DNA from: Elusimicrobiota bacterium
GTDB lineage: Bacteria; Elusimicrobiota; Elusimicrobia; Elusimicrobiales; UBA9959
Direction of reading: 5' to 3'
Length of the DNA stretch: 42,208 bases
Assembly: GCA_003450815.1 (NCBI GenBank)
Contig: DMES01000049.1
Span: 1 to 42,208 of the forward strand
Of this stretch, positions 17,444 to 24,686 are shown piece after piece. Position numbers and translations under genes: made by a program. The notes beneath the pieces were generated by a model that was given only the letters and a program-made list of their open reading frames with translations, had not been told where the DNA came from and did not search any database. Numbering within the stretch: the stretch's first letter is position 1; every line of letters begins with the position of its first letter.

Positions 17444-19000
17444 ATGAACAAACCCGATAATCAGTCAAAGACAGAGTCAGCCGTGGTGACTCCACGCGCG
17501 CAGGATTATTCGCAGTGGTATCTGGACGTGATAAAGAAAGCCTGCCTAGCTGAGCATTCTGCGGTGCGCGGCTGCATGGTTATCAGGCCGCATGGTTACG
17601 CGATCTGGGAAAAGATGCAGCGCGAACTTGACGACCGCTTCAAGGCTACCGGGCATGAAAATGCCTATTTCCCGCTTTTTATCCCGTTGTCGCTGCTTGC
17701 GCGCGAAGAGAAGCACGCTTCCGGTTTCGCAAAAGAGTGCGCCGTGGTCACGCATCACCGGCTTAAATCCGTGAACGGCGAGATCGTTCCCGATCCCGAA
17801 TCAAAACTTGAGGAGCCTTTGGTCGTGCGTCCGACCAGTGAAACTATCATCTGGGAGCAGTATAAAAGCTGGATACAGAGTTACCGCGATCTGCCGCTGC
17901 TTATAAACCAATGGGCCAATGTGGTGCGCTGGGAAATGCGCACTAGGCTGTTTTTGCGTACCACTGAGTTCCTCTGGCAGGAAGGGCATACCGCGCACGC
18001 CACCGAGAAAGAGGCGCTTGAAGAAACCTGGCGCATGCTGGATGTTTATGCCGATTTTGCAGAGAATGTTATGGCGGTGCCGGTAGTGAAAGGGCGCAAA
18101 ACCGAGGGAGAGCGCTTTGCCGGGGCACTGGAAACTCTTTCCATAGAGGGGATGATGCAGGACGGCAAGGCCTTGCAAATGGGAACCAGCCATTATCTGG
18201 GGCAGAATTTTTCCAAAAGTGCCGACGTTAAATTCCAGAATAAAGACGGCCAGCTTGAGTTTGTTTACGCTACAAGCTGGGGAGTCAGCACCCGGCTTAT
18301 AGGCGCTCTTATTATGACCCATTCCGATGACTCGGGATTAGTGCTTCCTCCGAAACTAGCGCCGGTGCAGGTTATTGTCGTCCCTATTTTCAAAAACGAT
18401 GAAGAGCGCGTTAAGATCGTGGACGAAGCTAAAAAAGTAGCCGCGGAACTTAAAGGCCTTGGCGTTGCCGTCCGTGTCGATGACAGGGATGGTATTATGC
18501 CGGGCGCTAAATATTATGAATGGGAAGGTAAAGGCGTTCCTTTGCGGATCGAAGTTGGACCGAAAGATATGGAAAAAGGATCGCTCTGCGTGGCGCGCCG
18601 TTTTGTTTCAGAGATAAAAGGTGAAACCGCCGAAGCTCAGCGGCGGCGCCGCAAATGTTTCCTGCCAAGAGCGGAGGCGATAGCGTCTATCGTCCCCACG
18701 CTTGAAGCCATGCAGAAAGAACTGCTTGAGCGGGCCCGGAGCATCAGGGGCGGCCGCACCCGGGTATTGGATAAGATGGAAGATTTTGAAAAGTTCTTTA
18801 AAGAAGATGGAGGAGGGTTTGCCTGGGTGCATTGGGCCGGAAGTCCGGAGCAGGAAGAGGAAATGGCCAGCCGTTTTGAGACCAGTATCAGGTGTGTTCC
18901 GCTTGAAGACCAGATCCCAAATGAAGCCCGGGGCGAGGGGCTTTGCATTCTCACCGGCAAACCCTCAAAACAGAGAGTCCTGATGGCGAAATCTTACTAG
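17444..19000 (+). CDS. proS: Prolyl-tRNA synthetase, short archaeal/eukaryote-type
   Basis: 518 residues. Class II motifs are seen: motif 2 region RWEMRTRLFLRTTEFLWQEGHTAHAT and RPTSETIIWEQY upstream; VLPPKLAPVQVIVVPI starts the anticodon domain. There is no YbaK-like editing insertion, which identifies the type 3 (archaeal-like) ProS that also occurs in several bacterial phyla. It charges tRNA-Pro. GAGGAAAAGG precedes the ATG. The gene ends the housekeeping run; a 55-nt gap separates it from an unrelated barrel protein. Confidence 0.96.
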   Translation: MNKPDNQSKTESAVVTPRAQDYSQWYLDVIKKACLAEHSAVRGCMVIRPHGYAIWEKMQRELDDRFKATGHENAYFPLFIPLSLLAREEKHASGFAKECAVVTHHRLKSVNGEIVPDPESKLEEPLVVRPTSETIIWEQYKSWIQSYRDLPLLINQWANVVRWEMRTRLFLRTTEFLWQEGHTAHATEKEALEETWRMLDVYADFAENVMAVPVVKGRKTEGERFAGALETLSIEGMMQDGKALQMGTSHYLGQNFSKSADVKFQNKDGQLEFVYATSWGVSTRLIGALIMTHSDDSGLVLPPKLAPVQVIVVPIFKNDEERVKIVDEAKKVAAELKGLGVAVRVDDRDGIMPGAKYYEWEGKGVPLRIEVGPKDMEKGSLCVARRFVSEIKGETAEAQRRRRKCFLPRAEAIASIVPTLEAMQKELLERARSIRGGRTRVLDKMEDFEKFFKEDGGGFAWVHWAGSPEQEEEMASRFETSIRCVPLEDQIPNEARGEGLCILTGKPSKQRVLMAKSY

Positions 19001-19058
19001 GAGCCGGGTAGATACGATGATGCTCACTCCGGACTGAAGGCTGATACAATCGCTTTGT

Positions 19059-19877
19059 ATGTCGCATTTCCACCCCCATCATCTTTTATTTATTTTTATT
19101 TTTCTGGCATTAGCGTATCTTTTTGTTCCCTCCCCCTCTTGTGCCGGCTATTCTGTTTCCCCATCATCTGTCCCGGCGCAGGCGCCGGAAAAAGTTCTCC
19201 AGCCTTTGACCTTAAACGCTCCGGGGGCTTTGCGGGGGGTAATTGCCCCCAGAGGCTTATTTAAACGCGACTGGACCGCGCAGTTAATATTTTTCGGTGA
19301 CAGCCTGAATGGGATGCCTGCTTTCGAACTGGGTTTTGGGAAAAGTAGAAAAACGCTGAGGCTTTTATATAGCGACTCCGCCCTGCCAAGAATAACTGAT
19401 GCAGGTCCCTTTTTGCGCGATAATGGTGTGAATGTCAGAGAAGATCTTACTTCCGTTATAATCGGCCAAAGCACGGCTACCTATTCCTCCGACGCCATAA
19501 ACAGCTTCAGAACACGAACGCGCTCACTTACGCTTTATTTAGGCCGCGAACTCTACCAGAGCGAATCCGTAAGCCTTTCTTTACTGGCGGGCATTGGCGG
19601 CATTTACCGGTTTTATTCAGCGGACTGCTTTCTGGCGGATAATTCCGTTTTTCGCGAACGGGCCTCTTCCTACGGCCTTCTTTTTTCCCCCGGGCTTCAA
19701 CTCAGCTTCAGCGCGCCCTCTGTGATAAAGCGCGGTTTTACGGCTTCGCTCTATCTGATATATGACAAAATCTGGCTTGCCGACGGCGGCAAAAAGCTCT
19801 CCAGCCCTCTTAGAAAAGAACTTGAAAACCTGCGCCTGGGTTTAGGCGTAGGGTGGCGTTTTAATTTCTACGAATAG
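19059..19877 (+). CDS. Putative outer-membrane barrel protein, unknown function
   Basis: 272 residues. The N-terminus (LLFIFIFLALAYLFVPSPSCAG) is a signal peptide with a C-A-G site that could be a lipobox or plain signal-peptidase site. The rest alternates hydrophobic and polar residues (RSLTLYLGREL, VSLSLLAGIGGIYRFYS, GFTASLYLIYDKIW) and ends in GVGWRFNFYE, like a small beta barrel. No Shine-Dalgarno is clear at this ATG. It follows proS and precedes the catabolic locus, with a terminator after it. A substrate channel for that locus is only a guess. Confidence 0.6.
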   Translation: MSHFHPHHLLFIFIFLALAYLFVPSPSCAGYSVSPSSVPAQAPEKVLQPLTLNAPGALRGVIAPRGLFKRDWTAQLIFFGDSLNGMPAFELGFGKSRKTLRLLYSDSALPRITDAGPFLRDNGVNVREDLTSVIIGQSTATYSSDAINSFRTRTRSLTLYLGRELYQSESVSLSLLAGIGGIYRFYSADCFLADNSVFRERASSYGLLFSPGLQLSFSAPSVIKRGFTASLYLIYDKIWLADGGKKLSSPLRKELENLRLGLGVGWRFNFYE

Positions 19878-19902
19878 CCCGAAAATTGCCGCAATTTCCG
19901 GG
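19878..19902 (+). terminator. Terminator-like hairpin after the barrel gene
   Basis: CCCGAAAATTG and CAATTTCCGGG pair with one A-C mismatch around a CCG loop; a T-rich stretch (GTTCTTACTTTTT) follows. It would separate the housekeeping block from the catabolic locus. Confidence 0.55.
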
Positions 19903-19960
19903 AGTTCTTACTTTTTCTTCCATTGAACCCCCCCCCTGTTTTTGTTAGAATTTCAATAGG

Positions 19961-20044
19961 GATTACACAGATTTCCTGCACGCCGGATTACACAGATCCC
20001 AAAACCATCCAATCAATGTAATCTGAGTTTAATCCGTGTAATCA
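19961..20044 (+). repeat. Heptad-word hairpin, GATTACA family, before the cyclase
   Basis: Left arm GATTACA CAGATTT, then GATTACA CAGATCC. Right arm AATCAAT GTAATCT GAGTTTA ATCCGTG TAATCAT. The right arm ends 16 nt before the cyclase start, just upstream of its AAAGGAG. Confidence 0.85.
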
Positions 20045-20060
20045 TTCAAAGGAGATAATA

Positions 20061-20876
20061 ATGAAACCCAACGACTTTATAAAAGTAATGGAACATGCCA
20101 AAATGTACGACCTTACCCAGCCATTGAGCATCCACACCCCCCCTTGGCCCAGCTATATGCCGCTGCAGCTGCAGTATTTCAAGCGCATCGCCGGTGCGCA
20201 CATGGGACAGGGCGCCAACGGCCAGATAATGAAGACCTCCAACCATGTCGGCACGCATATGGACGGGGAAATACATTTCTACAGCGCAGGCCGCACCATA
20301 GGCGAAGTCCCGCTGAATGAGTGGGTAGGCAATGCGGTTGTTGTGGATATTTCCAAAGATGTAGGTGATTATGACCTTTATGAGCCTGAAATGCTGATGA
20401 AGCGCGCCGATATCCGCAAGGGTGACATTTTAATCATCAATACCGGTTATCACAAATATGCCTGGTATGAAAAGAATGTCTGCGACGAAGTGCGTTATTT
20501 CTGCAAACATCCCGGGCCCGGCCCGAAATTTCACAAATGGGCGCTGGCCATGAAGTTTAAATGGATAGGCGTGGACTGCGGTTCGGCTGACCATCCCATG
20601 AACACCATAATCCGCAACTGGCACCCCAAACTGTTCGTGGAAGCGGAAAATAAGCTGAAGGCTAATTATGGCAAAGCATGGGATGAGATGTTCCCATTTG
20701 AAGAATATTACCAGGTAATGCACTTGAAACTATTCCCAAAACGCCTTGTTCACGCCGAAAACATTGGCGGTGAGATAGACAAGCTTTCCAATAAACGCTG
20801 CTGGCTCGGTTTCTTCCCACTGAAGGGCATGGAACTGGAATCCGCCATGGGCCGCGTGGTAGCCTGGACGGCGTAA
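20061..20876 (+). CDS. Cyclase-family (PF04199-type) metal-dependent amidohydrolase
   Basis: 271 residues. The family metal site H62-V-G-T-H66-M-D68-G-E-I-H72 (HxGTHxDxxxH) is complete, and WIGVDCGSADHP (about 173-184) supplies the distal motif. Relatives are kynurenine formamidase and isatin hydrolase, which hydrolyse amide bonds, including cyclic ones. AAAGGAGATAATA precedes the ATG. It opens a gene group that continues with Mo-hydroxylase subunits and an AllFGH-type carbamoyltransferase, so ring opening of an oxidised heterocycle is the likely job (inference). The substrate is unknown. Confidence 0.85.
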   Translation: MKPNDFIKVMEHAKMYDLTQPLSIHTPPWPSYMPLQLQYFKRIAGAHMGQGANGQIMKTSNHVGTHMDGEIHFYSAGRTIGEVPLNEWVGNAVVVDISKDVGDYDLYEPEMLMKRADIRKGDILIINTGYHKYAWYEKNVCDEVRYFCKHPGPGPKFHKWALAMKFKWIGVDCGSADHPMNTIIRNWHPKLFVEAENKLKANYGKAWDEMFPFEEYYQVMHLKLFPKRLVHAENIGGEIDKLSNKRCWLGFFPLKGMELESAMGRVVAWTA

Positions 20877-20881
20877 TAGAC

Positions 20882-20973
20882 AGGGGATAGCGTATAGCGG
20901 TAAGCGTATAGGGTAAAATGCGAAAAACATTTCAATTTACCCTAGCCCCTAGTCTCTATGCGCTAGACGCTAA
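20882..20973 (+). repeat. Heptad-word hairpin, GCGTATA family, cyclase/FAD-subunit junction
   Basis: Left arm AGCGTAT AGCGGTA AGCGTAT AGGGTAA. Right arm ACCCTAG CCCCTAG TCTCTAT GCGCTAG ACGCTAA. Strict 7-nt register in both arms; the right arm runs into AAGGAG of the next gene. Confidence 0.9.
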
Positions 20974-20988
20974 ACAAGGAGTTTTTTT

Positions 20989-21882
20989 ATGCCGATAACA
21001 ACCGAATTCGAATATGTGAAGCCTAAAGACATGGATAAAGCCCTTCATCTCTTTTCGCTTTACGGGGCGAAAGCCCGGGCACTTGCCGGCGGCACCGACC
21101 TGGTTGTCCACCTGAAAGAAAATATCGCCCACCCCGAAGTTGTGGTTGATATCAAAGACCTTGGGGAACTTGCGGGCCTGTCTCTGAAAGGTGATACTTT
21201 GCGGATAGGGGCACGAATAACTTTTTCAGAACTTATAGAGTCCCCTCTTATAAAGAACAAATTTCCGCTGCTGTGGGAGGCCTCCCTTACTGTTGCCTCT
21301 ACCGGCGTTCGGAACCGCGCCACGCTGGCGGGAAATATCTGCTCGGCTGTGCCGTCCGCCGATTCCGCCCCTATTTTGGCTGTTTATGATGCGGAGGTCC
21401 TCGCCCAGAGTGTTAAAGGCGAGCGCCGCATCCCGATAGCCGGATGGTTCACAGGGCCCAAGAAAACCGCTCTCCTGCCTGAGGAATTGCTTACCGCTGT
21501 AGAGTTAAAGATACCGGCAAAAAAACACGCCGGCTGTTATATGAAGCTTTCCCGTTATGAGGGAGAAGACCTGGCACAGGGCGGCATAGCGGTTCTTGCT
21601 CTTTCAGACAATACTTATCGTGTAGCGTTCTGCGCACTGGGGCCAAAGCCCTCGCGGTGTCCTAAAACGGAAGCGGTTCTGAACGGCAATAAGCTGAATG
21701 AAAAACTGCTCATTAAAGCGCAGGAAGTGATATCGGGTGAGGTTTCACCAATCGCCGATATCCGTTCCTCAAAGGAATATCGTCTGCATATGACCGGAAT
21801 CATGCTTGGCCGTGCGCTTGAAACTGCTGTCGCCCGGCTGTCCGGCAAAGGGCCGAAGTACGGGACAGGGAACATATTGTAG
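20989..21882 (+). CDS. Molybdenum hydroxylase FAD-binding subunit (CoxM/XdhB-like)
   Basis: 297 residues. AGGTDL (33-38) and TLAGNICSAVPSADSAP (112-128) are the two FAD-binding signatures of this subunit, and the C-terminal CO_deh_flav_C-type domain follows (about 185-290). It passes electrons from the [2Fe-2S] subunit to FAD and then to NAD or another acceptor. AAGGAG precedes the ATG. The order FAD, 2Fe-2S, Mo subunit is that of coxMSL. Its TAG stop is shared with the first AG of a heptad repeat. Confidence 0.93.
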   Translation: MPITTEFEYVKPKDMDKALHLFSLYGAKARALAGGTDLVVHLKENIAHPEVVVDIKDLGELAGLSLKGDTLRIGARITFSELIESPLIKNKFPLLWEASLTVASTGVRNRATLAGNICSAVPSADSAPILAVYDAEVLAQSVKGERRIPIAGWFTGPKKTALLPEELLTAVELKIPAKKHAGCYMKLSRYEGEDLAQGGIAVLALSDNTYRVAFCALGPKPSRCPKTEAVLNGNKLNEKLLIKAQEVISGEVSPIADIRSSKEYRLHMTGIMLGRALETAVARLSGKGPKYGTGNIL

Positions 21883-21940
21883 TCACAGGTAGAATAAAAA
21901 TGATGAATTTAATAAAACTTGTGACATGTGTCTTGTGACT
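21881..21940 (+). repeat. Heptad-word hairpin, GTCACAA family, FAD/2Fe-2S junction
   Basis: AGTCACAGGT at the stop codon and ACTTGTG ACATGTG TCTTGTG ACTGGTG at 21917-21944. The left arm is short (one unit) and overlaps the TAG. Confidence 0.8.
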
Positions 21941-21966
21941 GGTGAATAAACTTGGTGGAGATAAAT

Positions 21967-22467
21967 ATGAAAAAGCATACAATTCGTTTTAAATTAAATG
22001 ACGAGAAGGTTTCATTGGATGTGGAACCGAATGATGTACTGCTTGACGTGCTCAGGAATAAGCTGGGCATAAAGAGCCCCAAGGTGGGCTGCGACCGGGG
22101 TGACTGCGGTACTTGTACCGTTTTGCTGAACGGCAAAACTATCCGCTCCTGCCTGGCATTGGCGGTGGAAGCCGATGGCACAGAAGTTGTCACCCTTGAA
22201 GGCGCCAACACCCGCAAGTGGACCCGGAAGCTGCAAAGTAAATTCCATGAAAAAAACGCCTTCCAGTGTGGGTTTTGCGCCCCCGGAGTTATACTTTCCG
22301 CCACTGAATTGCTTGAGAAAAATTCCAGGCCCAGCAACCACGAAATCAAAGAAGCCATAGCCGGAAACCTCTGCCGCTGCACCGGGTACGAGCCGATAGT
22401 GGAAGCCATAGCAGAAGCGGCCAAGGGCCGTTCCAGTCACAAGACACAAGTCACAGGTCACAAGTAA
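21967..22467 (+). CDS. Molybdenum hydroxylase [2Fe-2S] subunit (CoxS/XdhC-like)
   Basis: 166 residues from ATG 21967 (GGAGA 6 nt upstream; the GTG at 21952 is the ribosome site itself). The plant-type cluster is bound by C42, C47, C50 and C62. The second cluster near the Mo site is bound by C101, C104, C136 and C138 (CGFCAPGV...CRCTGY). It relays electrons from molybdopterin to FAD. The last 11 residues (SSHKTQVTGHK, 156-166) are encoded entirely by a GTCACAA heptad repeat and have no counterpart in the family. Confidence 0.95.
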   Translation: MKKHTIRFKLNDEKVSLDVEPNDVLLDVLRNKLGIKSPKVGCDRGDCGTCTVLLNGKTIRSCLALAVEADGTEVVTLEGANTRKWTRKLQSKFHEKNAFQCGFCAPGVILSATELLEKNSRPSNHEIKEAIAGNLCRCTGYEPIVEAIAEAAKGRSSHKTQVTGHK

Positions 22468-22468
22468 C
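22435..22468 (+). repeat. Heptad-word repeat, GTCACAA family, inside the 2Fe-2S subunit 3' end
   Basis: AGTCACA AGACACA AGTCACA GGTCACA AGTAACG in register. The repeat is translated and supplies the stop codon (TAA within AGTAACG). Confidence 0.9.
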
Positions 22469-22503
22469 GGTGGGTAAAAAGGCAGCAGGAGCCTTTGAAT
22501 GTG

Positions 22504-22525
22504 AAAAGGTGCCAGGGCACCTTTT
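22504..22525. repeat. REP-like palindrome AAAAGGTGCC-AG-GGCACCTTTT
   Basis: Perfect 10-bp arms (22504-22513, 22516-22525). The words resemble the short palindromes often seen scattered in genomes with RAYT-type REP transposases (recollection of the type, not a search). Confidence 0.6.
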
Positions 22526-22563
22526 ATGCAAGTGGCAAGTCCGGAATAGTGAAGAGGTAAATT

Positions 22564-22818
22564 ATGCTGCAAATATTGAATATTGTGCGCCATGCGAGAG
22601 TTGAGGTGAAACCGAAAGAGGCAGGCCGGTTGGTCAGCCCCCGGGCGGTTTCTGTCGCTCTTCCAGACCGTTTCGAGACACCGGCTTTTGTCTCTCTGGC
22701 TAAAGACTATGTGCCCGATACGGTTTATGCCGCATCAAACGGTAACACTCAAGCTTATTCTCCGGAACGGAATATTATAAAGAGATACAACCCAAAGAGG
22801 CGTCTGGCGCCGTTTTAA
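22564..22818 (+). CDS. Small protein of 84 residues, unknown
   Basis: ATG is preceded by GAAGAGG at 6-nt spacing. The protein is basic and rich in Val/Arg/Lys (EVKPKEAGRLVSPRAVSVALP, ERNIIKRYNPKRRLAPF), with no signal peptide, membrane segment or cysteine pair. It lies between the [2Fe-2S] subunit and the AlbA_2 gene, flanked on both sides by GTCACAA repeats. It may be a real accessory protein or a decayed piece of cargo; I recognise no family. Confidence 0.45.
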   Translation: MLQILNIVRHARVEVKPKEAGRLVSPRAVSVALPDRFETPAFVSLAKDYVPDTVYAASNGNTQAYSPERNIIKRYNPKRRLAPF

Positions 22819-22881
22819 AGTCACAAGTCACAGGTCACAAGTGACTAAAATATAGTAAAAAGGCAGCAGGAGCCTTTTTAC
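22813..22881 (+). repeat. Left copy of the direct repeat flanking the AlbA_2 gene
   Basis: 69 bp comprising TTTTAA, a GTCACAA heptad arm, GTGACTAAAATATAGT and the AAAAAGGC/GCCTTTTT hairpin (22857-22879). The copy at 24281-24348 differs by one substitution and one deleted base. Confidence 0.9.
22857..22879. terminator. Bidirectional terminator-like hairpin
   Basis: AAAAAGGC, loop AGCAGGA, GCCTTTTT: an 8-bp stem with A and T runs on both sides. Near-copies occur at about 22478-22496 and 24325-24346. Confidence 0.55.
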
Positions 22882-22897
22882 TGTTAGTGTCAATAAA

Positions 22898-24268
22898 ATG
22901 AACAAACTGGAATTAAAACAACTTTTGCAGGAAGGCGAGGGCTATAAAATAGAGTTCAAAGAAGCTCTGTCCAACCTGGACAGGGAAATGGTCGCTTTTG
23001 CCAACTCCGGTGGCGGACGCATTTTCATAGGTGTGAGGGACGACAAAACAGTAAAGGGCATAAATATAACTAATTCCCTGAAATCCCAGATACAGGATAT
23101 AGCCAACCACTGCCAGCCGCCGGTAAAGATTCTTTTTGAGACTTTTGAAAATATTCTTATACTCGAAGTCCGGGAGGGCAGTGACAAGCCTTACAAATGC
23201 TCGTCCGGGTTTTTTAACCGTCTTGGTCCTAATTCACAAAAACTTCATCGGGACGATATAATTGACTTCTTTAAGACTGAGGGCAAGATACGCTTTGACG
23301 AATTGTTCAATCCTAAGTTTGATTTTAAAAAGCAATTCTCCAAAGAGAAGCTTGGGCGTTTTCTAAAATTATCCGGTATTTCAAACATTCTCCCAACCCA
23401 TGCAACTTTGTCAAATCTGGGCGTGGCGGAACAGCAGGAAGGAAAAACGCTGCTAAATAACGCGGGTATACTGCTTTTTTCAAAAGACCTTTCGCGGGTA
23501 TACAGACAGGCCGCTTTCACCTGTGCGCTGTATAAAGGTGTTGAAAAAGTTGATGTTCTTGACCGTAAGGATTTCAATAATGATCTGCTCTCAAATATAG
23601 AAGACGCAATGATTTTCCTTAAAAAGCATATCCCGGTGCGATATGAAATGACAGGGGAAGCGCGCCGCCGGGAAGTTTACGAGGTGCCGCTTGACGCCCT
23701 TCGAGAGGCTGTTATAAACGCCGCTGTTCACCGCGATTACTTTGAAAAAGGCGCCAATGTGATGGTGGAGATATTTGACGACAGGATAGATATCTCAAAC
23801 CCCGGTGGCTTGCCCAAAGGCATGACCATAGCGGACCTCGGCAAAAAGAGTGTATTGCGTAACCCGCTTATCGCCGATTTGCTTAACCGAGCCGACTATA
23901 TAGAAAAGATGGGCACCGGTGTAAACAAAATGCGCCGCCTGATGAAAGCCGCCGGCCTGAAACGCCCCAAGTTTGAATCCGCCGGGTTTCTGACAATATC
24001 ATTTATTCGTCCCTTTTACTCCAAAAGTTCGGAGAAAACTACCCCCAAAACTACCCAGAAACTACCCAGAAACTACCCAGAAACTACCCAGAAGATTTTA
24101 GAGCTTTTAATCAAGTATCCACACATTTCAAGGGCTAAATTGGCTGGCAAAATCGGTTTGACGGAAGATGGCATCAAATATACACTAAATTCTTTAAAAA
24201 AGAGTAAAGTTATAAAAAGGGTCGGAGCTGACAGGGGCGGATACTGGGAAGTGACTTTAAAAAGGTAG
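22898..24268 (+). CDS. AlbA_2/RecG-like ATP-binding protein with C-terminal winged helix
   Basis: 456 residues. The N-terminal AlbA_2 (Schlafen-like) domain has ESxxxEFKEAL, AFANSGGGRIFIGVRDD and the KPYKC strand (about 10-115). A GHKL-type ATPase-like segment follows: LREAVINAAVHRDYF, VEIFDDRIDISNPGGLP, GMGTGVNKM-like KMGTGVNKMRRL (about 270-360). A Thr/Pro linker made by an 11-bp tandem repeat leads to a wHTH (about 405-456). Such proteins are annotated as transcriptional regulators or helicases. It interrupts the Mo-hydroxylase genes and is flanked by 68-bp direct repeats, so it looks inserted. Confidence 0.85.
   Translation: MNKLELKQLLQEGEGYKIEFKEALSNLDREMVAFANSGGGRIFIGVRDDKTVKGINITNSLKSQIQDIANHCQPPVKILFETFENILILEVREGSDKPYKCSSGFFNRLGPNSQKLHRDDIIDFFKTEGKIRFDELFNPKFDFKKQFSKEKLGRFLKLSGISNILPTHATLSNLGVAEQQEGKTLLNNAGILLFSKDLSRVYRQAAFTCALYKGVEKVDVLDRKDFNNDLLSNIEDAMIFLKKHIPVRYEMTGEARRREVYEVPLDALREAVINAAVHRDYFEKGANVMVEIFDDRIDISNPGGLPKGMTIADLGKKSVLRNPLIADLLNRADYIEKMGTGVNKMRRLMKAAGLKRPKFESAGFLTISFIRPFYSKSSEKTTPKTTQKLPRNYPETTQKILELLIKYPHISRAKLAGKIGLTEDGIKYTLNSLKKSKVIKRVGADRGGYWEVTLKR
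24035..24091 (+). repeat. Tandem AAACTACCCAG repeat within the AlbA_2 gene
   Basis: Five units of 12, 12, 11, 11 and 11 nt. In frame the unit encodes TTQK; three successive 11-nt units shift the frame and restore it, giving LPRNYPE before returning to TTQK. Loss or gain of one unit would remove the wHTH. Confidence 0.9.
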
Positions 24269-24287
24269 CTGCTGCCACCTTTTTAAA
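24256..24287 (+). terminator. Terminator overlapping the AlbA_2 stop codon
   Basis: TTTAAAAAGGT (24256-24266) pairs perfectly with ACCTTTTTAAA (24277-24287), 11 bp with a 10-nt loop. The T run lies within the 3' arm and the stop codon TAG (24266-24268) is in the stem edge. Confidence 0.65.
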
Positions 24288-24348
24288 GTCACAAGTCACA
24301 AGTCACAAGTGACTAAAATATAGTAAAAAGGCAGCAGGAGCTTTTTAC
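24281..24348 (+). repeat. Right copy of the direct repeat flanking the AlbA_2 gene
   Basis: 68 bp, nearly identical to 22813-22881: heptad arm AGTCACA repeated three times, GTGACTAAAATATAGT, and the AAAAGGCAGCAGGAGC hairpin. Confidence 0.9.
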
Positions 24349-24380
24349 GGATCTGACTCATATGTATAAGTGAGGGAAAA

Positions 24381-24540
24381 ATGTCCAGAAAAGATGAAAT
24401 AATACCTAGGGCTATAGAAATAATAAAGTCGAATCAGTGAGCCTGCCTTTGAGATAAGGGTGAGAGCAATAAAGCATGAGCCTGATATGTGGTATGTGAA
24501 CAAATTTATGAAAGAGATTGAAAGTGAGTTGTTTCAGTAG
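24381..24540 (+). pseudogene. Decayed small gene, possibly a DNA-binding domain
   Basis: GAGGG precedes ATG 24381, which opens MSRKDEIIPRAIEIIKSNQ before a stop. A shifted frame then reads EIRVRAIKHEPDMWYVNKFMKEIESELFQ to TAG 24538-24540. The opening resembles small winged-helix N-terminal domains of restriction or regulatory proteins. A deletion and frame change make it non-functional. It sits beside the AlbA_2 gene and may be remains of the same insertion. Confidence 0.4.
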
Positions 24541-24643
24541 TTGCCAATACATCTATCGGGTTGGATTTGGGCAGAGTTGGCCCGATGAGTACTGAGAATC
24601 AAACGACAAAGGCGTAATAAGTCAGCCAGATTAAATAATTTTT

Positions 24644-24670
24644 ACTTGTGACCTGTGACTTGTGACTTAA
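24644..24670 (+). repeat. Heptad-word complement arm, before Mo subunit
   Basis: ACTTGTG ACCTGTG ACTTGTG ACTTAAA in register. Its partner arm would be the one at 22435-22468, 22818-22848 or 24286-24313, which places the 84-residue ORF and AlbA_2 gene inside the loop. Confidence 0.9.
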
Positions 24671-24686
24671 AATAGACGAGGTAAAT

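Larger units (their letters stand above)
24349..24686 (+). other. Gap between AlbA_2 gene and Mo subunit
   Basis: It holds a decayed short gene (24381-24540), about 100 bp without recognisable features, and the complement arm of a GTCACAA heptad repeat (24644-24670) just before the Mo subunit. There is no intact coding sequence. Confidence 0.6.

Noticed and set aside
22435..24670. CRISPR array
   Set aside because: The GTCACAA units are 7 nt, degenerate and contiguous, without unique spacers or cas genes nearby.
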